Made by a program: the position numbers and the translations under genes | Source of the DNA: Roseiarcus sp963835885 | Lineage (GTDB): Bacteria > Pseudomonadota > Alphaproteobacteria > Rhizobiales > Beijerinckiaceae | Length of the DNA stretch: 64,000 bases | Direction: 5' to 3' | NCBI GenBank assembly: GCA_963835885.1 | Contig: CAWIHF010000017.1 | Coordinates: 124,001 to 188,000, forward strand | In this document: positions 36,020 through 45,633 of the stretch, piece by piece | How positions within the stretch are numbered: the stretch's first letter is position 1 | How the letters are laid out: every line of letters starts with the position of its first letter | Notes under the pieces: generated by a model | What the model saw: the letters and a program-made list of their open reading frames with translations, nothing else | Databases searched by the model: none | Told to the model about the DNA's origin: nothing

Positions 36020-37211
36020 TTAGGCCCGCCTGGTCCAATCGGAGTTCATTTCTCCGCTCTCGCGCCCAGGGCCTCCATCTTTGCCCGGAATGAAGAGGAA
36101 CAGCGCCACGCTGCCAACGACGCCAAAAATCGCACCGTAATAAAACACCGACGCATGGCCGACCCGATCCCACAGCAGGCCGGCGACAACACTGGCCACA
36201 AGTTGCAGCAGGCCTATGGTGGTGCTGTACCAGCCCACGCCGCTGGCGCGAAGTTGCTCCGGCACGAAATCCGCCGCCAATGCTTTGCCGACAGCGCGGA
36301 AAACTCCCTGATAGAGTCCGTAAAGGGCGAACAGCGCAGCAATCAAAGTGATATTTTGCGTCAGCGCGAAGCCGAGATAGGCGACGACGAAGACAATGAA
36401 TGCGCCGAGCAGGACGGATTTTCGGCCCCACCTGTCGGACAGAGAGCCCGCCGGATAAGAAACCAGAGCGGCCACCAAATTGAATGCCGCATAGATCAGG
36501 ATCGTCGTCCTCAAGGAAGCGTCGATTTCTTGCGCCCGCAGAATCAGAAACGCCGTGCTGGAGTTGCCGAGTCCAAACAGAGCCGTCACCGACAGATAGC
36601 GCCAGTAGCCCCTCGGAAACTGCCTTAGCCCAATGTCGATCTTTGACTTCGCCGCCACCGCCGACGGATTTTCTGTCACCAGCAGCACCATGAAAAAAGC
36701 CAGCAAGCCGGGAACGACGGCCAAATAGAAAATCTCGCGCATGCCAATGTGCAGCGAGTAAAGGAGGAAGGCAGCCAGCAGCGGCCCCAGGAACGCGCCC
36801 GCATTGTCGCCAACGCCCTCCAGGCCGAAGGCTCTGCCTCTGTCTTTCTCCTCCACGGACGATGCGATGAGCGCATCGCGCGGCGCGGATCGGGCGCCGG
36901 CGCCAAAGCGGTCCAGCAGGCGAGCCCCGAACACTCCTTGCCATGTCGTGGACAGTCCCATCAGCGGCTTGGCGATAGCCGCCAGCAGGTAGTCGACCAG
37001 TGCGACGGATTTTCTTCGGTGCAGCTTGTCCGACAAGGCGCCGGAAAAGCCCTGCACGATATTCTGCGTGGCCAGGGCAAAACCGTCCACGAGGCCAACG
37101 ACGCTGCCGCTTGCCTTTAGAGTCTGGGTCAGAAAGACCGGCAAGACGGGGTAGAGCATCTCCGTCGAGATGTCGGCAAAGAGGCTCGCGAAGGCGAGAA
37201 GGGAAAGTGTT
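36020..37211 (-). CDS. MFS transporter, 5' end displaced by IS1595
   Basis: Twelve-segment major facilitator (LLAFASLFADISTEMLYPVL, GFSGALSDKLHRRKSVALVD, SLSDRWGRKSVLLGAFIVFV) of the group related to fosmidomycin- and tetracycline-type exporters. The family core starts at LTLSLLAFASLF, and directly upstream lies the end of an IS1595 element inserted with the duplication AAAGTGTT. The open frame now continues about 37 residues into the IS, where no native start exists, so initiation at the original codon is lost. The pre-insertion start was probably a TTG about nine codons before the core (LQDFRETLSLL). Transcription would have been divergent from padR. Confidence 0.8.
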
Positions 37212-38254
37212 AGCTCAATTCGCGTTAGATTGATATCATCATTTGGGCTCCTCCGCCGATGGCGGCATTGAGGCATGCTCGGGGCGTGGGATTGTGCTTG
37301 AGGCCGGCGAGGTGGAACCACCTGAGGTAGCTGTCGAGGTATTTTGTGGCAATGCCGCGACGGGGGCGCAGGAAGGTTTTGAGGCTCTCATGGCGACTGT
37401 TGACGGTCTGGATGTGTAATTCGCCGCGGACGCGTTCACCTTTCGACTGGTTGAGCGCTTCATGGCTGACGCCGAGGGCGGCGGCGCAAGGCGGGTAGAC
37501 GTTATTGCCGTCGGTGACGAGCAAGGTGTCCTTACCCAGAATGGGCGCGAGCACCGGCTTGATGGTCTGGGCGGTCACGGCCGAGAGGACGGCGCTGATG
37601 GTGGCGCCGCTCCGGTCGGCGGCCACCAGGATCGGCGTCTGTTCGTCCGAAAGGCCGCGCTTGGCTGCTTTTCCGCCCCGCCTGCGAGCCTTGCGACCGA
37701 GGCGACGCTCGCCCTTACAGCTTGATAATATATAGGTTTCGTCGACTTCGACGATGCCGCTCAACAGGCGCGTGGGGTTCTTGGCGGCGCGCAGGAAGCG
37801 ATGTCGCCAGCGGAACGCCGTGCTCACCGCCACCCCGCACCGCTCGGCCGAGGCGGCCACCGTCTCGCCCTCGCTCAACGACTAACCAAAATCAAGCCAG
37901 CGTTCCTTCTTGCGCAATCGGGCCAGCGGCGTTCCGGTCAGCGCATTGAAGCTTCTGCGGCAATCCTTGCAGCGGAAACGGCGCAGGCCGTCGGTTCGGC
38001 CCCCGCCCACCGACGCCCCGCCGCAGTGCGGACAGCGCCGCGCCTCGCCCAAGCGCTCCTCGATCGCCGCCGCCACCGCCGCTCTGGGCTGCCGGCCGGC
38101 CAGCACCGCCTCGAGCTCCTGGCGCTGCTTTGCCGTCAGACCGTCGATCTCCGCCAGCCACGCTCGAAACATCCCCTGATCCATCGCTATCCCCTGTCAA
38201 TCCATAATAAATCGTAGCACAAACAGGCCACCTCAATCTAACGCTAATTGAGCC
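37212..38254 (-). mobile_element. IS1595-family insertion sequence with perfect 8-bp target duplication
   Basis: 1043 bp. Imperfect terminal repeats: AGCTCAATTCGCGTTAGATT at the left and, reverse-complemented, GGCTCAATTAGCGTTAGATT at the right. The target duplication AAAGTGTT is at 37204-37211 and 38255-38262. The clean duplication shows that this insertion is structurally unaltered since arrival, although its transposase carries a stop codon. Confidence 0.93.
37225..38184 (-). pseudogene. IS1595-family transposase, one in-frame TAG
   Basis: The N-terminal part has a zinc ribbon (CPHCGGASVGGGRTDG with CKDCRRSF). The second part has the DDE catalytic region (VEVDETYILSSCKGERRLGR, LVTDGNNVYPP, HIQTVNSRHESLKTFLRPRR). 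A TAG at 37882-37884 interrupts WLDFG/SLSEGETV without changing frame; homologues have a sense codon there, so a substitution such as CAG to TAG is likely. Otherwise full length, about 319 residues. Confidence 0.9.
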
Positions 38255-38359
38255 AAAGTGTTTCTCGAAAGTCCTGCAAAGTGTCGTCGGATCGCTAATC
38301 GCGCCATGGATGAGCTTCCTGTGTCGCAAGAGTTGCAACTCAATTGGACCTTCGATATA

Positions 38360-38376
38360 ATCGGTTACCGATATCG
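38360..38376. promoter_or_regulatory. Candidate PadR autoregulatory operator
   Basis: ATCGGTTACCGAT (two 6-base arms around a T) at 38360-38372 overlaps ACCGATATCG. It lies in the AT-rich promoter region 31-47 bases before padR. A related sequence is at 35284-35301. Confidence 0.5.
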
Positions 38377-38406
38377 AACATCGATTATGAGGCCGCTTCT
38401 TGAGGT

Positions 38407-38784
38407 ATGCAAGGGATGGAGCATCAGGAACTTTTCTCCGGTCTAATCCGGCTCCACGTCCTGCATCACGCCGCCGAGGGCGATCTGTACGGCAACTGGA
38501 TGATCGAGGAGCTGGCGCGCCACGGCTACAAGATCAGCGCTGGCACGCTGTACCCGATGCTCCATGCGCTCGAAAGCAAGGGCTATCTGACGTCGCGGAC
38601 GGAACGAGCCGGACGCTCACAGCGCCGAATTTACCGGGCGACGCCTTATGGCATCGAGGCCTTGCGGATCGCGCGCGAAAAGGTGCGAGAGCTGGTGCGA
38701 GAGGTTGCCCCGGAGCCGGACGCCGCGCAGCGGCATCCAAAATCGACCTTGACCAAGAGGCCAGACGATGACGCTCTGTTATGA
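38407..38784 (+). CDS. PadR-family transcriptional regulator
   Basis: 125 residues, with a second possible ATG three codons in. Winged helix-turn-helix of the PadR type: LHVLHHAAEGDLYGNWMIEE, GYKISAGTLYPMLHALESKG and the wing SQRRIYRATPYGIEALRIAR. The C-terminal part is too short for the long PadR dimerisation domain, so this is a subfamily-2 protein. First gene of padR-doxX-chrA, with which it overlaps. Likely repressor of this operon and possibly of the CXXCH gene. Confidence 0.9.
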   Translation: MQGMEHQELFSGLIRLHVLHHAAEGDLYGNWMIEELARHGYKISAGTLYPMLHALESKGYLTSRTERAGRSQRRIYRATPYGIEALRIAREKVRELVREVAPEPDAAQRHPKSTLTKRPDDDALL

Positions 38785-39268
38785 CCTCTTGGGGACGCGT
38801 GAAACAGGATGGGCCATACTTATCCGCCTTCTGGTCGGTCTCGTGGTGTTTTTCCCCGAAGGCCTTCAGAAGCTCCTGTTTCCCGAGATTTTGGGCGCGG
38901 GCCGCTTCGCGAGAATTGGCATTCCTTATCCCGATCTCATGGGGCCGTTTGTCGGCGTCGTCGAAACGGTTTGTGGCCTCTTGATCATCGTCGGGTTGTT
39001 CACCCGTCTCGCAGCTATTCCGCTCCTCATCGTGATGTTCGTCGCCGTCGTTTCGACCAAGGCGCCGAATTCTGGTCGGTCATGATGTCATCTCGCGGCC
39101 GATATCAAGCGGGTCGGATTCTGGAGCGCGCAGCACGAAGCTCGCGCCGATTTGACCATGTTTCTTGGGCTGTTGTTTCTGCTGATTGTCGGGGCCGGGC
39201 GCTGGTCGCTCGACGCGCGCCTATCGCATCGCGTCCGCAAACTAAGTTCGTTCGAGCGCTCGCCATGA
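38768..39268 (+). pseudogene. DoxX-family membrane protein, two compensating frameshifts
   Basis: Reads MTLCYDLLGTRETGWAILIR with membrane segments (LIRLLVGLVVFFPEG, VVETVCGLLIIVGLF) to VSTKAP. Then the frame departs near 39068 and a stop follows at 39085. Continuations in other frames, ILVGHDV and then RVGFWSAQHEARADLTMFLG and RWSLDARLSHR, restore the family C-terminus ending at 39268. Net length 501 nt is a multiple of three, so two offsetting indels are implied. The reconstructed stop overlaps the chrA start (ATGA). Confidence 0.75.
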
Positions 39269-40507
39269 GTTCGATTTCGTCCATAACCTCGAATGGGTCG
39301 GCCGAAGCAACTCTGCCCACGGCCTCTGGAGGCCTCGGCGAGGTATTCCGGGTGTTCCTGAAACTCGGCCTCACGTCGTTTGGCGGGCCTGTCGCGCACC
39401 TCGGCTATTTTCGCGAAGAGCTGGTGGTGCGGCGCAAGTGGATCGACGAGGCGAGCTACGTCGATCTGGTTGCCCTCTGTCAATTCCTGCCTGGCCCCGC
39501 CTCAAGTCAGGTCGGGTTGTCCCTCGGCGTATTGCGCGGCAACGGCCTTCTTGGCGGACTGGCGGCGTGGCTCGGCTTTACGATGCCATCCGCCCTTATC
39601 CTGCTTGCCTTCGCTCTCGGCGCGGCGACGTTTACTGGCCCCTTCGCCGAAGGATTCCTGCACGGGCTTAAGCTCGTGGCCGTCGCCGTGGTGGCGCAAG
39701 CGGTGTGGGGCATGACGCGAACGCTCACGCCGGATCGCGCGCGGGCGATGATCGCGCTGGCCGCTATCGCTGTCGTGGTCATCGTCGAGGGGTCATTCGG
39801 GCAGATCGCCGCGATTGCCCTTGGCGCGGCGGCGGGTCTTCGCCTGTGCCGTGGCGAACCGGCTGCCCTCTCGGGGCACTTGCGCTTTCCTGTTTCGCGG
39901 CGCGGCGGTGCGGCGGCTCTTGTTGTCTTTGCTGCGCTCTTCCTCATTCCGCTGGTCATATCCGGCGGGGGCACTCACCAAGCCGTCGCGCTGTTCGAAG
40001 CCTTCTATCGCTCGGGTGCGCTCGTGTTCGGCGGGGGCCATGTCGTGCTGCCCTTACTCCAGGCGCAAGTGGTTGCGCCGCATTGGGTGACGAACGAGAC
40101 GTTTCTAGCGGGGTATGGACTGGCGCAAGCGGTGCCTGGGCCTCGCCGCCTATCTCGGCGCGGTGATGGAGCCGACGCCGAACGGTGTCGAGGGCGCTGC
40201 GATTGCGCTCGTCGCGATCTTTCTGCCGGGACTGCTGCTCGTCTATGGGATGCTGCCCTTCTGGGACGAACTACGCAGCGGCCACACCGTTCAAGCCGCC
40301 ATGCGCGGCGCAAACGCTGCTGTGGTCGGCATTTTAGGGCTGGCTCTCTACAACCCGATTTGGACAAGCGTCGTCCTTTCATCGCGAGATTTCGCCCTTG
40401 CGGTCGGCGGATTCCTCCTGCTGACAGTTTGGAAGGCTCCGCCGTGGGTTGTCGTCATCTTGCTGGCCGCTGCCAGTAGTCTGCTAGCCGCGACGCAACA
40501 TATTTGA
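39265..40507 (+). pseudogene. chrA: Chromate transporter ChrA, frameshifted between the two halves
   Basis: CHR-superfamily protein. The N-terminal half has VFLKLGLTSFGGPVAHLGYF and LVALCQFLPGPASSQVGLSL; the second half begins SGALVFGGGHVVLPLLQAQV and GYGLAQAVPGP. At about 40140 roughly 11 bases are missing where family members have PGPLFTFAAYLG. The rest continues in another frame (LAAYLGAVMEPTPNGVEGAA) to the stop at 40507. Length is one over a multiple of three. Expected inner-membrane chromate/sulfate exporter; the break lies in the second repeat, so activity is unlikely if real. Confidence 0.85.
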
Positions 40508-40785
40508 TTGAAGCCGCATAATCTCCATTACGGCAAATCGCCGGAGGCCCTTGAATTTTCATGTACTTCGCGTCTATTGCAACACGGCGAACGTTTACTC
40601 GGGGTCGATTTGACCCGTTCGCCGCGTCGCCGGGGAACGACCGCTATGTGCGCTTTCCTTCCGTTCACGGGATCAGTCTCGAAGGGTAGCAAAAGGGTCG
40701 GGAACAGAAATTCAAACTGAGACGCTTCCTGGGTCGAGTCGCGCGACGGTCGTTTCGGCCGGCGAGCAGCGGCGACGAGCGCCGA
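40508..40785. other. Intergenic segment ending with the second 17-bp motif
   Basis: No gene recognised. The stretch GCGGCGAACGTTTACTCGGG and the motif GAAATTCAAACTGAGAC at 40707-40723 (inverse of 35056-35072) suggest remains of a mobile element. Confidence 0.4.
40707..40723 (-). repeat. 17-bp motif, copy 2
   Basis: Exact reverse complement of 35056-35072. The two copies bracket 5.6 kb containing the CXXCH, MFS, PadR, DoxX and ChrA genes. Confidence 0.6.
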
Positions 40786-41664
40786 TCACGGGATGAGCCG
40801 CGCGCAGCACGCGGCAAGCGACGTCCGCCAGTCGGGCAGTTCGAGGCCGTATGCGCGTCTCAGCTTTTCATTGTCGAGGCGCGAATTGGCCGGGCGGCGC
40901 GCAGGCGTGGGGTAGTCGGCCGTCGTGATGCGCTTCACCCGCGTCAGGCGGCGCCCGCGCGCCGCCGCCTCGGCGAAGATCGCTTCGGCGAAATCGGCCC
41001 AGGTCGCTTCGCCCGAGCCGGTCATGTGGAAAACGCCGCGCAAAGCCGGCGACGAATCCCCGCGCACGCGCGCGGCGACGGCGAGCAGCGCCGCGGCGAG
41101 GTCGAGGGCCGAGGTTGGATTGCCGCGCTGGTCGGCGACGACCGAAACCTCGTCGCGCGTCTCGTTGAGCGACAACATCGTGCGGACGAAGTTCGCGCCA
41201 TACGGGCTGAATAGCCAGGCGGTGCGCAGGATGACGCTGTCGGCGCAGCGCTCGGCAATTAACCTTTCGCCGACCAGCTTGGAGCGCCCGTAGGCGCTTT
41301 TCGGCGCGGGCGGATCATCCTCGCGGTAGGGGCGATCGAGCGCCCCGTCGAACACGTAATCGGTCGACAGATGCAAAAGAGGCGCGCCGATCCGGTCGGC
41401 GGCCTCCGCCACATGGCCGGCTCCTTCGCCGTTGACGGCGAGCGCGACGCCCTCCTCCGCCTCGGCGCGGTCGACGGCGGTGTAGGCGGCGGCGTTGATC
41501 ACCACGTCCGGCCGCGCGGCCTGGAGGCCCGCGAGAACGGCCCTGCGATCCTCGAGCAGGAAAACGCGGCGCCCAAGCAGGGTAATCTCGAACTCGGGCC
41601 CCGCCCGCTCGATCAGCGAGGTCGCCACCTGACCCATGGACCCGGTGACGGCGATTCGCATCAT
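40786..41664 (-). CDS. rfbD: dTDP-4-dehydrorhamnose reductase (RmlD)
   Basis: 292 residues: nucleotide site IAVTGSMGQVATSLIERAGP (G-x-x-G-Q-x-x), INAAAYTAVDRAEAEEGVAL, substrate loop HLSTDYVFDGALDRPYREDD with the catalytic region DPPAPKSAYGRSKLVGERLI (Y-x-x-x-K). It reduces dTDP-6-deoxy-L-lyxo-4-hexulose to dTDP-rhamnose, using NAD(P)H. No other rml gene lies nearby. It follows the cysteine desulfurase gene with an ATGA overlap, an unusual pairing. Confidence 0.92.
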   Translation of the reverse strand: MMRIAVTGSMGQVATSLIERAGPEFEITLLGRRVFLLEDRRAVLAGLQAARPDVVINAAAYTAVDRAEAEEGVALAVNGEGAGHVAEAADRIGAPLLHLSTDYVFDGALDRPYREDDPPAPKSAYGRSKLVGERLIAERCADSVILRTAWLFSPYGANFVRTMLSLNETRDEVSVVADQRGNPTSALDLAAALLAVAARVRGDSSPALRGVFHMTGSGEATWADFAEAIFAEAAARGRRLTRVKRITTADYPTPARRPANSRLDNEKLRRAYGLELPDWRTSLAACCARLIP

Positions 41665-42896
41665 GCGCTCCCGTCCTGCCTGCTCGGCTTTGGACGGACC
41701 AGACTTGCACTGGCAAGCTCACTCCAGCTTCCTATCGCACCCCGCATCCGGTTCAACGCGGCACGGAAGGCTTCGGCGAAGCGCTCGACGTCGGCGTCCG
41801 ACGACGTCCATCCCAGACTCAATCGAATCGCGCCGCGCGCCAATTCGGGCCGTACGCCCATCGCTCCGAGCACGTGAGACGGCGTCACCTTGCCCGAAGA
41901 ACAGGCGGATCCTGAGCTGGCCGCAACGCCGGCGAGGTCGAGGGCGATCACCAGAGTCGCGGCTTCGACGCCAGGGACCGCGAAACACAGGGTGTTGGGA
42001 AGCCGCGGCGAGGCTTCCCCGAAAATGACGGCGTCCTGCGCGGCCTCCCGCACGACGTCGGCAAGGCAATCGCGAAGCCGGAAAAGTCGCGCCGCCTCGT
42101 CGGCGGTCGAGCGGAGACAAGCGCGCGCAGCCGCCCCGAAGCCGGCGATCGCCAAAACATTCTCGGTGCCGGCGCGGGCTCCACGCTCTTGGCCGCCGCC
42201 CCGGATCAGCGGTTCGCCGAGGTTGAAAGCGGCGCTCGCCGCCACGATCGCGCCTGCCCCTTTCGGCCCGCCCATCTTGTGCGCCGACAGAGCGATCGCG
42301 TCAGCTCCCAGCGCCGAGATGTCGCAAGCCATCCGCCCTGCGAACTGCACGGCGTCGCAGAACACGCGTCCGCCCGCCGCATGGATGAGCCGGGCAGCCT
42401 CTGTGACCGGCTGGATCACCCCGGTTTCGTTGTTTGCGGCCTGGAGCGCCAGCAGCACGCGTCCCGGCTTACGGCAAGCGGCCTCGATCCAGTCGAGATC
42501 GATTTGCCCGTCCGCGCGCAGAGGCGCGATCTCGACCGCCGAATCGGGAAATCGTCGCCCATGGAGGACGCAAAGATGTTCGCCGGCGCCGACGATCAGC
42601 CGTTCGAGAGCCGGTTCCTTGGGTCCGGCGCCAAAGCCGGGATTAAGGCTCGAGTTGGCCGCTTCGGCGCCTCCGGAGACGAATGTCACCGACCGAGGCT
42701 TTGCGCCGCAGAGACGAGCGACATCGATCCTGGCGTTCTCGACGATCAGCCGCGCCGCCCGGCCCTCGGCGTGGACTGAGGACGGGTTGCCGCCCGCGTC
42801 CATCGCGGACAATATGGCTTCGCGCGCCTCGGGCCGAAGCGGCGACGTTGCGTTATGGTCGAGATAGGTTCTTGTCGTCGGCCTGTCGGCGGACAT
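41661..42896 (-). CDS. Cysteine desulfurase (NifS/IscS-like aminotransferase class V)
   Basis: 411 residues from ATG 42896 (MSADRPTTRTYLDHNATSPL). PLP-binding lysine in AIALSAHKMGGPKGAGAIVA. The catalytic cysteine is in AASSGSACSSGKVTPSHVLG, a short-loop type. It removes sulfur from cysteine as protein-bound persulfide for Fe-S or thio-cofactor synthesis. It lacks neighbouring scaffold genes such as iscU, so its sulfur acceptor is unclear. The last ~25 residues, rich in Ser and Arg, are not family-like. Confidence 0.92.
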   Translation of the reverse strand: MSADRPTTRTYLDHNATSPLRPEAREAILSAMDAGGNPSSVHAEGRAARLIVENARIDVARLCGAKPRSVTFVSGGAEAANSSLNPGFGAGPKEPALERLIVGAGEHLCVLHGRRFPDSAVEIAPLRADGQIDLDWIEAACRKPGRVLLALQAANNETGVIQPVTEAARLIHAAGGRVFCDAVQFAGRMACDISALGADAIALSAHKMGGPKGAGAIVAASAAFNLGEPLIRGGGQERGARAGTENVLAIAGFGAAARACLRSTADEAARLFRLRDCLADVVREAAQDAVIFGEASPRLPNTLCFAVPGVEAATLVIALDLAGVAASSGSACSSGKVTPSHVLGAMGVRPELARGAIRLSLGWTSSDADVERFAEAFRAALNRMRGAIGSWSELASASLVRPKPSRQDGSA

Positions 42897-43135
42897 GGAC
42901 ACTCCGGGGAGAGCTAAGCGGCCTGTGCGTCGCTCCGAGCTCACGCCGCGGTTTTTCCTTGCAATCTCGGTCGCCCTGCGTGCTATGAGGCTGCCTCCGA
43001 GGCGAGCCCCCCTGTCGACTCAAGTGAGACATACGCGCGCCCGCCGCGCGCCGCAAGCCGGGTCGCCCGAAGCCGGTCCGACTGCGGGCGTCGTCGATTC
43101 GCCGATGCGGGTCGACCGGTTGTGTTGGAGTGTAC

Positions 43136-43850
43136 ATGCCAGAAGTCTTCTTTAGCGGTCCTGCCGGTCGGCTGGAAGGCCGTTTTCATCCCGCAAAACA
43201 GCGGGGCGCGCCGATCGCGATCGTGCTTCATCCGCACCCGCAGTTCGGCGGTACGATGAACAATCAGATCGTCTACAGCACCTACTATAACTTTGCCGAG
43301 CGCGGGTTTTCCGTGTTGCGGTTCAACTTCCGTGGGGTGGGCCGCTCGCAGGGTTCCTTCGACCATGGCCAGGGCGAGCTTTCCGATGCGGCCTCCGCGC
43401 TGGACTGGGCTCAGTCGATCAGCCCGGAGGCGCGCGCCTGCTGGATCGCGGGCGTTTCCTTCGGCTCGTGGATCGGCATGCAGCTCCTGATGCGTCGGCC
43501 GGAGATCGAGGGATTTCATCTCCATCGCGCCGCCGGCCAACCGCTTCGACTTCAGCTTCCTTGCCCCGTGCCCTTCGTCGGGCCTGTTCGTCCACGGCGA
43601 CAGGGACCGCGTCGCGCCGTTGAAGGAAGTGCTCGCCCTGATCGAAAAGCTGAAGACCCAGAAGGGCATCGTCATCGAGCATGCGGTGATCGCCGAGGCG
43701 AACCACTTCTTCGAGGACTGCGTCGATGACCTGCAGGCCGTGGTCGGCGCTTATCTGGACAAGCGTCTCGGGATGCCCCGTCATGCTCCACAGCCGCTGC
43801 GCAAGGAGCGCGCCAAGCCCGCTCTTCCGCGCGGCGACAACGAATCGTAA
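43136..43850 (+). pseudogene. Alpha/beta-hydrolase superfamily protein (COG2945-like), single-base frameshift
   Basis: Start ATG 43136 (MPEVFFSGPAGRLEGRFHPA). Family motifs: IAIVLHPHPQFGGTMNNQIV, LRFNFRGVGRSQGSF and the nucleophile elbow GVSFGSWIGMQ. After EIEGF an extra T in a TTT run at 43514-43516 breaks the frame. Shifted by one it reads ISIAPPANRFDFSFLAPCP, LFVHGDRDRVAPLKEVL with the acid residue, and AVIAEANHFFEDCVDDLQAV with the catalytic histidine. 715 nt equals one over a multiple of three. A homopolymer indel is a classic sequencing artefact, so the gene may be intact in the organism. Confidence 0.8.
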
Positions 43851-43873
43851 CGAGTAGCCGACGGGGCCCAGCG

Positions 43874-45052
43874 GTGTCGCTTATTACGACGACGGAAGAA
43901 CTCGAGGCCGCCTGCCTCAGAATGGCGCTTCATCCATTCGTCGCCGTCGACACCGAATTCCTGCGCGAGACCACCTTCTGGCCGGTGCTGTGCGTCGTCC
44001 AACTGGCCTCGGACGACGAGGCGCTGGCGATCGACGCGCTCGCCGAGGGGCTCGATCTTCAGCCGCTTCTGCGGCTGATGGCCGATGAAGACGTGGTCAA
44101 GGTCTTCCACGCCGCCCGCCAGGACCTCGAAATCTTCTGGAAGCTTGCCGGAGTCCTGCCGACGCCGTTGTTCGATACTCAAGTCGCGGCGATGGTGTGC
44201 GGCTATGGCGACCAGGTCTCCTACAGCGAGCTCGTGCAATCGGTCTGCCGGGTCTCGATCGACAAGTCGTCGCGATTCACCGACTGGGCCCGAAGGCCGC
44301 TCGCCGAGGCGCAGATCGACTACGCCATCGGCGACGTCACCTACTTGCGCGACGTCTACAGGGCGCTGACCAAACGCCTGAAGGCGACGGCGCGTCAGCC
44401 GTGGCTCGACGACGAGATGAAGGTGCTCACCTCTCCGGCCACTTATGAGCAACACCCGGAACGCGCGTGGGAGCGCTACAAGTCCCGGGCGCGGAAGCCG
44501 CGCGACCTGGCGGTGCTGATGGAGCTCGCCGCCTGGCGCGAAAGCGAGGCGCAGGCGCGAGACGTCCCCCGTTCGCGGGTGCTGAAGGACGACGTCCTCA
44601 TCGAACTGTCGACCGCCGCCCCGCGCAGCATCGAAGCGCTGGCGAACTTACGGGCCTTTCCGCGCGGCATGGAGCGCTCCCGCGCCGGCGGCGAAATTTT
44701 GGAGGCGATCCAGCGTGGCCTCGCACGCGATCCAAAAACCTTGCCGAAAATCGAGCGCGAACGGCGCAATGGAGGCGGCATCGGCCCGACCGTCGAACTC
44801 CTCAAAGTGCTGTTGAGACAGGTCAGCGAGGACAGCGGCGTCGCCGGCAAGCTGATCGCGACGGTCGACGACCTCGAGGCGATTGCTTCAAACGACAAGG
44901 CCGACGTGCCGGCGCTGTCGGGCTGGCGGCGAACGCTGTTCGGCGAGCGGGCGCTCGATTTGAAGCACGGCCGGCTGGCGCTGACGGTGGAAAGCGGCAA
45001 AGTCGTCACGCTGGAATGGCGCGACGCCGAGGGCCCGCCAGCGGCGCCCTGA
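43874..45052 (+). CDS. rnd: Ribonuclease D
   Basis: 392 residues from GTG 43874. DEDDy exonuclease domain: HPFVAVDTEFLRETTFWPVL (D-x-E), VKVFHAARQDLEIFWKLAG, and the third motif IDYAIGDVTYLRDVYRALTK. HRDC domain at about 210-290 (LAAWRESEAQARDVPRSRVL) and a C-terminal second helical domain. It trims the 3' ends of tRNA and other small RNAs. Intact and full length. Confidence 0.95.
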   Translation: MSLITTTEELEAACLRMALHPFVAVDTEFLRETTFWPVLCVVQLASDDEALAIDALAEGLDLQPLLRLMADEDVVKVFHAARQDLEIFWKLAGVLPTPLFDTQVAAMVCGYGDQVSYSELVQSVCRVSIDKSSRFTDWARRPLAEAQIDYAIGDVTYLRDVYRALTKRLKATARQPWLDDEMKVLTSPATYEQHPERAWERYKSRARKPRDLAVLMELAAWRESEAQARDVPRSRVLKDDVLIELSTAAPRSIEALANLRAFPRGMERSRAGGEILEAIQRGLARDPKTLPKIERERRNGGGIGPTVELLKVLLRQVSEDSGVAGKLIATVDDLEAIASNDKADVPALSGWRRTLFGERALDLKHGRLALTVESGKVVTLEWRDAEGPPAAP

Positions 45053-45116
45053 GGACCGGCGCGCGCCGCCTCGGCGCATCCGAACACGAGATCTCGTGGG
45101 TCGGCGCCGTCCCGGG

Positions 45117-45164
45117 CCATGCCATTTCCGGGCGCGGAATCAATGTTTTCAATCGCTTGCGGCG
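45117..45164 (+). repeat. 48-bp direct repeat, copy 1
   Basis: CCATGCCATTTCCGGGCGCG then GAATCAATGTTTTCAATCGC and TTGCGGCG, matching 45275-45322 at 46 of 48 positions. Confidence 0.8.
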
Positions 45165-45274
45165 CGCCATTCGCAGGCCGATCGCATTGTCCTCGCGGCG
45201 CCCGGGACCGCCGGTCGGGAGGAAGGCTTCGCCGCCCGCCGACGCCTGATCGTGTGCGCCGCAACCCTCCGGCG

Positions 45275-45322
45275 CCATGCCCTTTCCGGGCGCGGAATCA
45301 ATGTTTTCAAGCGCTTGCGGCG
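45275..45322 (+). repeat. 48-bp direct repeat, copy 2
   Basis: Same sequence as copy 1 with C for A and G for T at two positions; copies start 158 bp apart. Both are followed by GC(GC)CATTTGCG-like sequence. Confidence 0.8.
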
Positions 45323-45633
45323 CCATTTGCGGGAGAATGCGTTTGATCGCCTCGCCGACTTGCGCCGCGGCCGCCACGAAGCGGGTCAGAGGGCCGATCA
45401 TCCCCCGAAGGCGCTTCGCCCGCGGCGGACGAACGCGCCATGCTCCGGCCGCTCGCCTGCGAGCGTGGACGATCAAAGCGCAACCGGGCACGCGCCGTCT
45501 CCTTCAGGACTCTCCTGTAGAACAAATACAGAACATAACCGCGCGTGTCAAGAGAAAGTCGCGTTCCCTGTCCGAGCCTCGGCCGAACTCATGGTAAGCG
45601 CACGGACAATCCGCCGAAGGCCGCCCTTCCCCC

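Larger units (their letters stand above)
45053..45633. other. Intergenic region with dispersed direct repeats
   Basis: No gene recognised. It contains two 48-bp direct repeats (listed separately) and GC-rich inverted fragments. Unusually long for this compact region. Confidence 0.5.
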
